From assembly GCA_016859345.1 (NCBI GenBank), contig CM029121.1, forward strand, positions 9,079,911 through 9,143,910: 64,000 nt of DNA. The letters run 5' to 3'. Shown one piece after another: positions 25,050-36,400 of the stretch (position 1 is the first letter of the stretch; every line of letters starts with the position of its first letter). A model generated the notes under the pieces. It was not told where the DNA came from, ran no database searches, and saw only the letters and a program-made list of their open reading frames with translations. Origin of the DNA: Istiophorus platypterus. Its lineage: Eukaryota; Chordata; Actinopteri; Istiophoriformes; Istiophoridae. A program made the position numbers and the translations under genes.

Positions 25050-27074
25050 TACCTTGTTGTCAATATCAAGAAACCTTTATGCCTTGGAAGAAGGCCCCTC
25101 TTGTGTATTTCTTCCCAAGACTTCTCCAGGCTGTCCTCCAAGGTGTCTGGAGATTGGCTCTTGCTCACTTGAGGGTGGTGTCAAAAAGGTTTCCTGATAT
25201 CTTTTATTAATTGTTTACACAGTGATTCTTATGTACATTGTTGTTAATGTCAAGTCATGTTCATGCCTTGGAAGAGGGCCCCTCCCTTGTATTTCTTCCC
25301 AAGACTTCTCCAGGCATTCCTCCAAGGTGTCTGGAGATTTGCTCCTGCACACTTGAGGATGCTGCGAAATCATTTTCTCATTTTTCCTTCAATCATTTTT
25401 TTTATGCAATGATTGTTATGTACCTTGTTGTCAATATCAAGAAACCTTTATGCCTTGGAAGAAGGCCCCTCTTGTATTTCTTCCCAAGACTTCTCCAGGC
25501 TGTCCTCCAAGGTGTCTGGAGATTGGCTCTTGCTCACTTGAGGGTGGTGTCACAAAGGTTTCCTGATATCTTTTCTTTAATTGTTTACACAGTGATTCTT
25601 ATGTACATTGTTGTTAATGTCAAGTCATGTTCATGCCTTGGAAGAAGGCCCCTCTTGTGTATTTCTTCCCAAGACTTCTCCAGGCTGTCCTCCAAGGTGT
25701 CTGGAGATTTGCTCTTGCACACTTGAGGGTGGTGTCAAAAAGGTTTCCTGATATCTTTTATTAATTGTTTACACAGTGATTCTTATGTACATTGTTGTTA
25801 ATGTCAAGTCATGTTCATGCCTTGGAAGAGGGCCCCTCCCTTGTATTTCTTCCCAAGACTTCTCCAGGCATTCCTCCAAGGTGTCTGGAGATTTGCTCCT
25901 GCACACTTGAGGATGCTGTGAAATCATTTTCTCATTTTTCCTTCAATCATTTTTTTTATGCAATGATTGTTATGTACCTTGTTGTCAATATCAAGAAACC
26001 TTTATACCTTGGAAGAAGGCCCCTCTTGTGTATTTCTTCCCAAGACTTCTCCAGGCTGTCCTCCAAGGTGTCTGGAGATTGGCTCTTGCTCACTTGAGGG
26101 TGGTGTCAAAAAGGTTTCCTGATATCTTTGCTTAATTGTTTACACAGTGATTCTTATGTACATTGTTGTTAATGTCAAGTCATGTTCATGCCTTGGAAGA
26201 GGGCCCCTCCCTTGTATTTCTTCCCAAGACTTCTCCAGGCATTCCTCCAAGGTGTCTGGAGATTTGCTCCTGCACACTTGAGGATGCTGCGAAATCATTT
26301 TCTCATTTTTCCTTCAATCATTTTTTTTATGCAATGATTGTTATGTACCTTGTTGTCAATATCAAGAAACCTTTATGCCTTGGAAGAAGGCCCCTCTTGT
26401 GTATTTCTTCCCAAGACTTCTCCAGGCTGTCCTCCAAGGTGTCTGGAGATTGGCTCTTGCTCACTAGAGGGTGGTGTCACAAAGGTTTCCTGATATCTTT
26501 TATTAATTGTTTACACAGTGATTCTTATGTACATTGTTGTTAATGTCAAGTCATGTTCATGCCTTGGAAGAGGGCCCCTCCCTTGTATTTCTTCCCAAGA
26601 CTTCTCCAGGCATTCCTCCAAGGTGTCTGGAGATTTGCTCCTGCACACTTGAGGATGCTGCGAAATCATTTTCTCATTTTTCCTTCAATCATTTTTTTTA
26701 TGCAATGATTGTTATGTACCTTGTTGTCAATATCAAGAAACCTTTATGCCTTGGAAGAAGGCCCCTCTTGTGTATTTCTTCCCAAGACTTCTCCAGGCTG
26801 TCCTCCAAGGTGTCTGGAGATTGGCTCTTGCTCACTTGAGGGTGGTGTCAAAAAGGTTTCCTGATATCTTTGCTTAATTGTTTACACAGTGATTGTTATG
26901 TACATTGTTGTTAATGTCAAGTCATGTTCATGCCTTGGAAGAGGGCCCCTCCCTTGTATTTCTTCCCAAGACTTCTCCAGGCATTCCTCCAAGGTGTCTG
27001 GAGATTTGCTCCTGCACACTTGAGGATGCTGCGAAATCATTTTCTCATTTTTCCTTCAATCATTTTTTTATGCA
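25050..27074. repeat. Homogeneous 371-bp B1-B2 dimer zone
   Basis: B2 monomer starts (GTGATT) read at 25,776, 26,147, 26,518 and 26,889, each exactly 371 bp apart, with very few differences between copies. The 371-bp step recurs at 27,467 to 27,838. A blocks are missing from this zone. It appears to be the most recently amplified part of the array. Confidence 0.9.
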
Positions 27075-29462
27075 GCGATTGATATGTACATATTTCACAA
27101 TTTCAAGAGAGCTACATTCCTTGGAGGACAGCCCTCCATTTGTATTTCTTCCAAAGCACTTCTGCAGTCTTCTCTCCTTCAAGCATCTTGTTTATTTCTT
27201 CCCACTACCTGCTCCAGGCTGTCCTGCAAGGTTTTCTGGAGTTTTATGCCTTGCTCACGTGAGTATGATGTTAAGGTAGGTTCCTGATAAAGGGCTCCTA
27301 TTCTGTACTTCTTCCCAAGAATTTCTGGTTTTTCCTCTTGGCATCACTCTCAGGTGAGCAGTGACTTCTCCACGCTGTCCTACAAGGTTTTCTGGAGATT
27401 TGCTCTTGCTCACTTGAGGGTGGTGTCAAAAAGTTTTCCTTATATCTTTTATTAATTGTTTACACAGTGATTCTTATGTACATTGTTGTTAATGTCAAGT
27501 CATGTTCATGCCTTGGAAGAGGGCCCCTCCCTTGTATTTCTTCCCAAGACTTCTCCAGGCATTCCTCCAAGGTGTCTGGAGATTTGCTCCTGCACACTTG
27601 AGGATGCTGCGAAATCATTTTCTCATTTTTCCTTTAATCATTTTTTTTATGCAATGATTGTTATGTACCTTGTTGTCAATATCAAGAAACCTTTATGCCT
27701 TGGAAGAAGGCCCCTCTTGTGTATTTCTTCCCAAGACTTCTCCAGGCTGTCCTCCAAGGTGTCTGGAGATTGGCTCTTGCTCACTTGAGGGTGGTGTCAA
27801 AAAGGTTTCCTGATATCTTTGCTTAATTGTTTACACAGTGATTGTTATGTACATTGTTGTTAATGTCAAGTCATGTTCATGCCTTGGAAGAAGGCCCCTC
27901 CCTTGTATTTCTTCCCAAGACTTCTCCAGGCATTCCTCCAAGGTGTCTGGAGATTTGCTCCTGCACACTTGAGGATGCTGCGAAATCATTTTCTCATTTT
28001 CCTTCAATCATTTTTTTATGCAATGATTGATATGTACATATTTCACAATTTCAACCTTGGAGGACAGCCCGTATTTCTTCACTTCTGCAGTCTTCTCCTT
28101 CAAGCATCTTGTTTATTTCTTCCCACTGCTTGCTCCAGGCTTTCCTGCAAGGTTTTCTGGAGTTTTATGCCTTGCTCACGTGAGTATGATGTAGACTTCT
28201 CCACGCTGTCCTACAAGGTTTTCTGGAGATTGGCTCTTGCTCACTTGAGGGTGGTGTCACAAAGGTTTCCTGATATCCTTTCTTTATTGTTTGCACAGTG
28301 ATTGTTATGTACACTGTTGTCAATATCAAGAAACCTTTATGCCTTGGAAGAAGGCCCCTCTTGTGTATTTCTTCCCAAGACTTCTCCAGGCTGTCCTCCA
28401 AGGTGTCTGGAGATTGGCTCTTGCTAACTTAAGGGTGGTGTCAAAAAGGTTTCCTGATATCTTTTATTAATTGTTTACACAGTGATTGTTATGTACATTG
28501 TTGTTAATGTCAAGTCATGTTCATGCCTTGGAAGAGGGCCCCTCCCTTGTATTTCTTCCCAAGACTTCTCCAGGCATTCCTCCAAGGTGTCTGGAGATTT
28601 ACTCCTGAACTCTTGAGGATGCTGCGAAATCATTTTCTCATTTTTCCTTCAATCATTTTTTTTATGCAGCGATTGATATGTACATATTTCACAATATCAA
28701 GAGAGTTACATTCCTTAGAGGACAGCCCCCCATTTGTTTTTCTTCCAAAGCACTTCTACAGTCTTCTTTCCTTCAAGCATCTTGTTTATTTCTCCCACTG
28801 CCTGCTCCAGGCTGTCCTGCAAGGTTTTCTGGAGTTTTATGCCTTGCTTACGTGAGTATGATGTTAAGACAGTTTCATGATAAAGGGCTCCTATTCTGTA
28901 CGTCTTCCCAAGGATTTCTGGTTTTTCCTCTTGGCATCACCCTCAGGTGAGCAATGACTTCTCCAAGCTGTCCTACAAGGTTATCTGGAGATTGGCTCTT
29001 GCTCACTTCAGGGGTGTGTCACAAAGGTTTCCTGATTTCCTTTCTTTATTGTTTGCACAGTGATTGTTATGTACATTGTTGTCAATATCAAGAAACCTTT
29101 ATGCCTTGGAAGAAGGCCCCTCTTGTGTATTTCTTCCCAAGACTTCTCCAGGCTGTCCTCCAAGGTGTCTGGAGATTGGCTCTTGCTCACTTGAGGGTGG
29201 TGTCACAAAGGTTTCCTGATATCTTTGCTTAATTGTTTACACAGTGATTGTTATGTACATTGTTGTTAATGTCAAGTCATGTTCATGCCTTGGAAGAGGG
29301 CCCCTCTTGTGTATTTCTTCCCAAGACTTCTCCAGGCTTTCCTCCAAGGTGTCTGGAGATTTGCTCCTGCACACTTGAGGATGCTGCGAAATCATTTTCT
29401 CATTTTTCCTTCAATCATTTTTTTTATGCAGCGATTGTTATGTACCTTGTTGTCAATATCAA

Positions 29463-31551
29463 TGTTGTGCTTCGGAGCCTAATACAGGACTTGGTTATTG
29501 GCAATAATTAGTGATTATTAAAATAATCATTAATAATTGTAAAGATTTGGATGGATCGGCTTAATCGGGATTACTGATACGGGGCATCACCGGGAAAACC
29601 CGGACTAATAGCTGAAATTCGGATGCAACCTCACATAAGGCACCATCCGTTGTGCAGTGCAGGAGCAACAATTTGGCTATTAGCTAGAATTACTGATTAT
29701 CAAGGATAATCTCGAGTAATTATTAAATTTAACAGAATCCGATCAATTTAAATTATCAAGAACGGGGCACCACCGGGACAAACCCGGACAAATAACCAAC
29801 TGTTGGATTCAGTCTCAAGAAAGGGTGTTCACTCAGAACTGCCAATAATTGGGATTATTGTTGATTCTATAGTGAATAAGAAGGTACAGAGATCGGCACT
29901 GACCTTGTCAACCAGCTTGTTATCACAGTACGTGAACAGAAACACAAATAAACTTCTCTTTTAGCAATAACAGAATTTATTATCATCAGCAATATCACCT
30001 TCAATTATCATCACTTTCAAATAATAAATCTTATTATTTACTACTAGCTACCAATTGTGAGATTGTGTAAGTATTGAGGTAGGTATGTGTGAGTGTGTGT
30101 GAGTATCTGTGTGGTGGTGTGTGTGTATACGTGTGAGTGTGTGTGAGGGCGCGTGAAGGAGGGTCTATGTGTGCGCGCGCCCGAAGGGAGGCGGACTGAG
30201 GTGGCGGACGTGTCTGGTTACAGTCACGTCACGCGAGGGTCGGCCAGAAGGGAGTCTGTGGAATGTAGTGACGTTACACCGTTACCACCAGACTGAACAA
30301 AGAAAACTAAGTGGGGCAGGTTCGAACTCTCCCGCGCGCGGGCGTTCGAATCGGAACGTGTGCGTTAGTAGAAGAAGAAAAAGACAAGTTCAACCAAAGA
30401 CGCTCTGACGATCTTGGTTGAGAGACAGTATTTCCTGTATCACACAGACTTTACTCGACTCAGTTGATGAGCGTTGCAAGTCTGGAGTTTTAACCGACAC
30501 AGAAAGTACTGGTCTCGATCGTGATACAGAGCGGGACAGAAGTTATCCGCTGCAGACGGATAACTTATAATTCATCCAGTGATGTTACAGATGACTTAAA
30601 TAACCCACAACCCATGTAGTCCTAAACATTCGACAGCTTATTACACTTTAGTTACTAACGTCTGCCCAGAGCTATAAGCCTCTTACTCTTTGACGAGTCC
30701 AGCGGTGCGGCGAGCTCGTCCTCGGCGTCTGTTTGCAGGAGAAGAGTCGTTGGTTAGCGGCTCTCGGCGGCTAACTTATTTTCTCAACGAGATGGTTAGT
30801 CTCCGACGAGGTGTTTGATTCCGGCTCACGGCGGGGAATTCTTTCGTCGACTCAGAAGAAGCAGGATCTGTGTCCTTTCGTCTTCTTCGTGAAACGGGTA
30901 GGACACGTTAGCTACCAGGTTTCACCTCCTCGGACGTCCGGGCGCGAAGGCCGGTCTGTGACTCTGGACCGAGTTGAACGGTGTCGGCGCGACACACAGC
31001 GAAGAGCGAGGGCGGCTGGAACAGCAGGGGAATCCCGCAGACTTAAGGTTAGTTAGTTAACTCAGAAACTTGGACTACAACTAGTGTTCGCCACGAGGGA
31101 CGAGGTCTAGATCTGGGTGCGGTTATCGGTGCCACTTCTGTTGGCGAGGCGTTCTCTGATCTTAGTGAGAGTCCAACGCAGAAGGGTTATCGATGCCACT
31201 TCTATTGGCGAGGCGTTCTCTGATCGTGGTGAGAGTCCAGCGCAGAAGGGACGAGTTTCAGGAGTTTCTGTGTTAATATAACTTTTAGTGACGTCACGAA
31301 TTGGTGTTAATTCGGACGGATTTAGCCCAATGGGATCCGTGGATATTTTATGGGTCCCGCTGTTCGGAAGGCACCGCGCCCGTTGGGGGTCGTCCATTTG
31401 GTCAGGTATCCAAATGGGACCTCGTGGTGGGGGGATGCTCTGCTGAGTTCTTTGTCTCCCTTGGTTATTTACACGTGGCCTTAGCTGGATCCCAGGTTTG
31501 GGTGAGCCTGTAGGCCTTCTTTGTCTTACAGTCTGTTAGTGAGGCACAACA
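29463..31551. mobile_element. Solo-LTR-like retroelement insertion in the array
   Basis: A 2,089-bp block unrelated to the array interrupts one B1 monomer. It begins TGTTGTGC and ends GCACAACA, a perfect 8-bp terminal inverted repeat with canonical TG…CA ends, and is flanked by TCAA at 29,459-29,462 and 31,552-31,555. Counting the shared A gives ATCAA instead. It contains two copies of a CCGGG…CCCGG hairpin motif (29,581-29,603 and 29,764-29,788), an AATAAA at 29,947, a GT-rich tract near 30,070-30,150, a CpG-rich right half, and a 64-bp direct repeat at 31,121-31,248. No gag, pol or env coding is present. The simplest reading is a solo LTR of an endogenous retrovirus or LTR retrotransposon. 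The family and orientation are unknown. Confidence 0.8.
31121..31248. repeat. Two tandem 64-bp repeats inside the LTR
   Basis: Copies start GGTTATCG at 31,121 and 31,185 and differ at a handful of positions. Both contain TTGGCGAGGCGTTCTCTGAT. Direct repeats of this size are common in LTR regulatory regions, but which part of the LTR this is remains unknown. Confidence 0.9.
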
Positions 31552-34500
31552 TCAAGAAACCTTTATGCCTTGGAAGAAGGCCCCTCCATGGTATTTCTTC
31601 CCAAGACTTCTCCAGGCTGTCCTCCAAGGTGTCTGGAGATTGGCTCTTGCTCACTTGAGGGTGGTGTCACAAAGGTTTCCTGATATCTTTGCTTAATTGT
31701 TTACACAGTGATTGTTATGTACATTGTTGTTAATGTCAAGTCATGTTCATGCCTTGGAAGAGGGCCCCTCCCTTGTATTTCTTCCCAAGACTTCTCCAGG
31801 CATTCCTCCAAGGAGTCTGGAGATTTGCTCCTGCACACTTGAGGATGCTGCGAAATCATTTTCTCATTTTTCCTTTAATCATTTTTTTTATGCAATGATT
31901 GTTATGTACCTTGTTGTCAATATCAAGAAACCTTTATGTCTTGGAAGAAGGCCCCTCTTGTGTATTTCTTCCCAAGACTTCTCCAGGCATTCCTCCAAGG
32001 TGTCTGGAGATTGTCTCTTGCACACTTGAAGATGCTGTGAAATCATTTTTTCAATTCTCCTTCAATTATTTTTTTTATGCAGTGATTGATCTGTACATAA
32101 TTCAAAATGTCAAGAGAGCTACATTCCTTGGAGGACAGCCCCCATTTGTATTTCTTCCAAAGCACTAATGCAGTCTTCTCTCCTTCAAGCATCTTGTTTA
32201 TTTCTTCCCACTGCCTGCTCCAGGCTGTCCTGCAAGGTTTTCTGGAGTTTTATGCCTTGCTCACGTGAGTATGATGTTAAGGTAGGTTCCTGATAAAGGA
32301 CTCCTATTCTGTACTTCTTCCCAAGGACTTCTGGTTTTTCCTCTTGACATCACCCTCAGGTGAGCAATGACTTCTCCACGCTGTCCTACAAGGTTTTCTG
32401 GAGATTGGCTCTTGCTCACTTGAGGGTGGTGTCACAAAGGTTTCCTGATATCCTTTCTTTATTGTTTGCACAGTGATTGTAATGTACAATGTTGTCAATA
32501 TCGAGAAACCTTTATGCCTTGGAAGAAGGCCCCTCTTGTTTATTTCTTCCCAAGACTTCTCCAGGCATTCCTCCAAGGTGTCTGGAGATTGGCTCTTGCT
32601 AACTTAAGGGTGGTGTCAAAAAGGTTTCCTGATATCTTTGCTTAATTGTTTACACAGTGATTCTTATGTACATTGTTGTTAATGTCAAGTCATGTTCATG
32701 CCTTGGAAGAGGGCCCCTCTCTTGTATTTCTTCCACAAGACTTCTCCAGGCATTCCTCCAAGGTGTCTGGAGATTTGCTCTTGCACACTTGAGGGTGGTG
32801 TGAAATCATATTCTCATTTTTCCTTGAATATTTTTTTTTAATGCAGTGATCTATAAGTACATATTTGTCAATGTCAAGACAGCTACATTCCTTGGAGGAC
32901 AGCCCCCCATTTGTATTTCTTCCAAAGCTCTAATGCAGTCTTCTCTCCTTCAAGCATCTTGTTTATTTCTTCCCACTACCTGCTCCAGGCTGTCCTGCAA
33001 GGTTTTCTGGAGTTTTATGCCTTGCTCACGTGAGTATGATGTTAAGGTAGGTCCCTGATAAAAGGCTCCTATTCTGTACGTCTTCCCAAGAATTTCTGGT
33101 TTTTCCTCTTGGCATCACCCTCAGGTGAGCAGTGACTTCTCCACGCTGTCCTACAAAGTTTTCTGGAGATTGGCTCTTGCTCACTTGAGGGTGGTGTCAC
33201 AAAGGTTTCCTGATATCTTTGCTTAATTGTTTACACAGTGATTGTTATGTACATTGTTGTTAATGTCAAGTCATGTTCATGCCTTGGAAGAGGGCCCCTC
33301 CCTTGTATTTCTTCCACAAGACTTCTCCAGGCATTCCTCCAAGGTGTCTGGAGATTTGCTCCTGCACACTTGAGGATGCTGCGAAATCATTTTCTCATTT
33401 TTCCTTCAATCATTTTTTTTATGCAATGATTGTTATGTACCTTGTTGTCAATATCAAGAAACCTTTATTCCTTGGAAGAAGGCCCCTCCATGGTATTTCT
33501 TCCCAAGACTTCTCCTGGCTGTCCTCCAAGGTGTCTGGAGATTGGCTCTTGCTCACTTGAGGGTGGTGTCACAAAGGTTTCCTGATATCTTTTATTAATT
33601 GTTTACACAGTGATTGTTATGTACATTGTTGTTAATGTCAAGTCATGTTCATGCCTTGGAAGAGGGCCCCTCTTGTGTATTTCTTCCCAAGACTTCACCA
33701 GGCATTCCTCTAAGGTGTCTGGAGATTTGCTCCTGCACACTTGAGGATGCTGCGAAATCATTTTCTCATTTTTCCTTCAATCATTTTTTTTATGCAGCGA
33801 TTGATATGTACATATTTCACAATTTCAAGAGAGTTACGTTCCTTGGAGGACAGCCCCCCATTTGTATTTCTTCCGAAGCACTTCTGCAGTCTTCTCTCCT
33901 TCAAGCATCTTGTTTATTTCTTCCCACTGCCTGCTCCAGGCTGTCCTGCAAGGTTTTCTGGAGTTTTATGCCTTGCTCACGTGAGTATGATGTTAGGACA
34001 GTTTCCTGATAAAAGGGCTCCTATTCTGTACTTCTTCCCAAGGACTTCTGGATTTTCCTCTTGGCATCACCCTCAGGTGAGCAATGACTTCTCCAGGCTT
34101 TCCTACAAGGTTTTCTGGAGATTGGCTCTTGCTCACTTGAGGGTGGTGTCACAAAGGTTTCCTGATATCCTTTCTTTATTGTTTGCACAGTGATTGTTAT
34201 GTACATTGTTGTTAATGTCAAGTCATGTTCATGCCTTGGAAGAGGGCCCCTCTTGTGTATTTCTTCCCAAGACTTCTCCAGGCATTCCTCCAAGGTGTCT
34301 GGAGATTTGCTCCTGCACACTTGAGGATGCTGCGAAATCATTTTTTCAATTTTCCTTCAATTATTTTTTTTATGCAGTGATTGATATGTACATATTTCAC
34401 AATATCAAGAGAGCTACATTCCTTGGAGGACAGCCCCCCAATTGTATTTCTTCCAAAGCACTTCTACAGTCTTTTCTCCTTCAAGCATCTTGTTTATTTC

Positions 34501-36400
34501 TTCCCACTACCTGCTCCAGGCTGTCCTGCAAGGTTTTCTGGAGTTTTATGCCTTGCTCACGTGAGTATGATGTTAAGGTAGGTTCCTGATAAAGGGCTCC
34601 TATTCTGTACTTCTTCGAAAGGACTTCTGGTTTTTCCTCTTGACATCACCCTCAGGTGAGCAATGACTTCTCCAGGGTATCCTACAAGGTTTTATGGAGA
34701 TGGCTCTTGCTCACTTGAGAGTGGTGTCACAAAGGTTTCCTGATATCCTTTCTTTATTGTTTGCACAGTGATTGTTATGTACCTTGTTGTCAATATCAAG
34801 AAACCTTTATGCCTTGGAAGAAGGCCCCTCCCTTGTATTTCTTCCCAAGACTTCTCCAGGCTGTCCTCCAAGGTGTCTGGAGATTGGCTCTTGCTCACTT
34901 GAGGGTGGTGTCAAAAAGGTTTCCTGATATCTTTGCTTAATTGTTTACACAGTGATTGTTATGTACATTGTTGTAAATGTCAAGTCATGTTCATGCCTTG
35001 GACAAGGCCCCTCTTGTGTATTTCTTCCCAACACTTCTCCAGGCTTTCCTCCAAGGTGTCTGGAGATTGGCTCTTGCACACTTGAGGATGCTGTTAAAGC
35101 ATTTTCTCATTTTTCCTTCAATTATTTTTTTTTATGCAATGATTAATACGTACATATTCTTCAATTTCAAGAGAGCTACATTCCTTGGAGGACAGCCCCC
35201 CATTTGTATTTCTTCCAAAGCACTTCTGCAGTCTTCTCTCTTTCAAGCATCTTGTTTATTTCTTCCCACTACCTGCTCCAGGCTGGCCTGCAAGGTTTTC
35301 TGGAGTTTTATGCCTTGCTTAAGTGAGTATGATGTTAAGACAGGTTCCTGATAAAAGGGCTCCTATTCTGTACTTCTTCCCAAGGACTTCTGGTTTTTCC
35401 TCTTGACATCACCCTCAGGTGAGCAATGACTTCTCCACGCTGTCCTACAAGGTTTTCTGGAGATTGGCTCTTGCTCACTTGAGGGTGGTGTCAAAAAGGT
35501 TTCCTGATATCCTTTCTTTATTGTTTGCACGTTGATTGTTATGTACATTGTTGTCAATATCAAGAAACCTTTATGCCTTGGAAGAAGGCCCCTCCCTTGT
35601 ATTTCTTCCCAAGACTTCTCCAGGCTGTCCTCCAAGGTGTCTGGAGATTTTCTCTTCCGCATTTGAGGGTGGTGTCAAAAAGGTTTCCTGATATCCCTTC
35701 GTTAATGTGTACACGGTGATTATTACGTACATTTTTGTCAATGAAAAGACACCTTCATGCTTTGGGAGAGGGCCCATCTTGTGAATTCCTTTCTTTTTTT
35801 CAAGATGACTTCACACATTGGAACAACATCCTTTTACCTTCTTTCCTTCCACAGATTTCCTGGTTTCCCTGGTGTCACCACTCTCAAGTGATCAATGACT
35901 TCTCCTTCAGGTTTTCTGAAATTTCTTTCTTGCTCTCTTGAGGTTGATGTTAAACACATTTCTAATATCATTTCTTTATTGTTTGCACAGTGATTATTAT
36001 GTACATTGTTGTCAATCTCAAGACACCTCCATGCCTTGGAAGAGGGCCCCTCTTTCTCATTTCTTCCCACAGACTTCTCCAGACTGTATTACAAGTTTTT
36101 CTAGAGTTTTTTTCTTGCTCACATGAGTATGATGTTAAGACAGTTTCCTGATCAAGGATTTCTTTTCTTTACTTCTTCCCAAGAACTTCCTTTCATTCTT
36201 TTATCCTTAATTACTTCTTCAGCCTCTCCTCCAAGGTTTTTTGTAGCATCTGTCTATCTCACTTGAGGGTGGTGTGATAGCAAGAGTTTCATTTTCACCT
36301 TCATGCCTTGAAAATTTACCCCTTTTCTATATTTCTTTCCAAGTACTTCCTTTTTTTCCTGGCGTCACCACTCCACCGATCAATGACTTTTATAGTCTCT

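Larger units (their letters stand above)
17725..36400. repeat. Tandem satellite-like array with higher-order structure
   Basis: About 18 kb of head-to-tail repeats, excluding inserted segment D and the LTR. B monomers are about 185 bp and come in two kinds: B1 (…GTCAATATCAAGAAACC…) and B2 (…GTTAATGTCAAGTCATG…). The A block is about 393 bp, starts GTGATTGATATGTACATATT, and contains two diverged monomers. All share the core GGCTGTCCT-CAAGGT flanked by CTCCA and TGGAG. A-block starts read near 18,253, 18,831, 19,410, 20,173, 20,935, 21,696, 23,282, 24,044, 27,075, 28,024, 28,669, 32,081, 32,845, 33,797, 34,377 and 35,139. Spacings of 578-580, 761-764 and 949-952 equal one A plus one, two or three B. 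Monomers at both ends are the most diverged. Frames of up to about 160 codons arise because some frames lack stops; 185 is not a multiple of 3, so no frame persists. I do not recognise the family. Confidence 0.95.

Noticed and set aside
18660..35351. Dozens of open frames of 60-162 codons with near-identical peptides (HALEEGPS-VFLPKTSPG type) on the plus strand and matching ones on the minus strand
   Set aside because: They recur in every monomer and in several frames. Monomer length (185, 371) is not a multiple of 3, so frames rotate and stop. They have no domain, start context or splice pattern. They are by-products of the tandem repeat.
17725..36400. Regularly spaced repeats suggesting a CRISPR array
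   Set aside because: Units are 185-393 bp, fully repeated with no unique spacers, and the locus is in a vertebrate nuclear genome.
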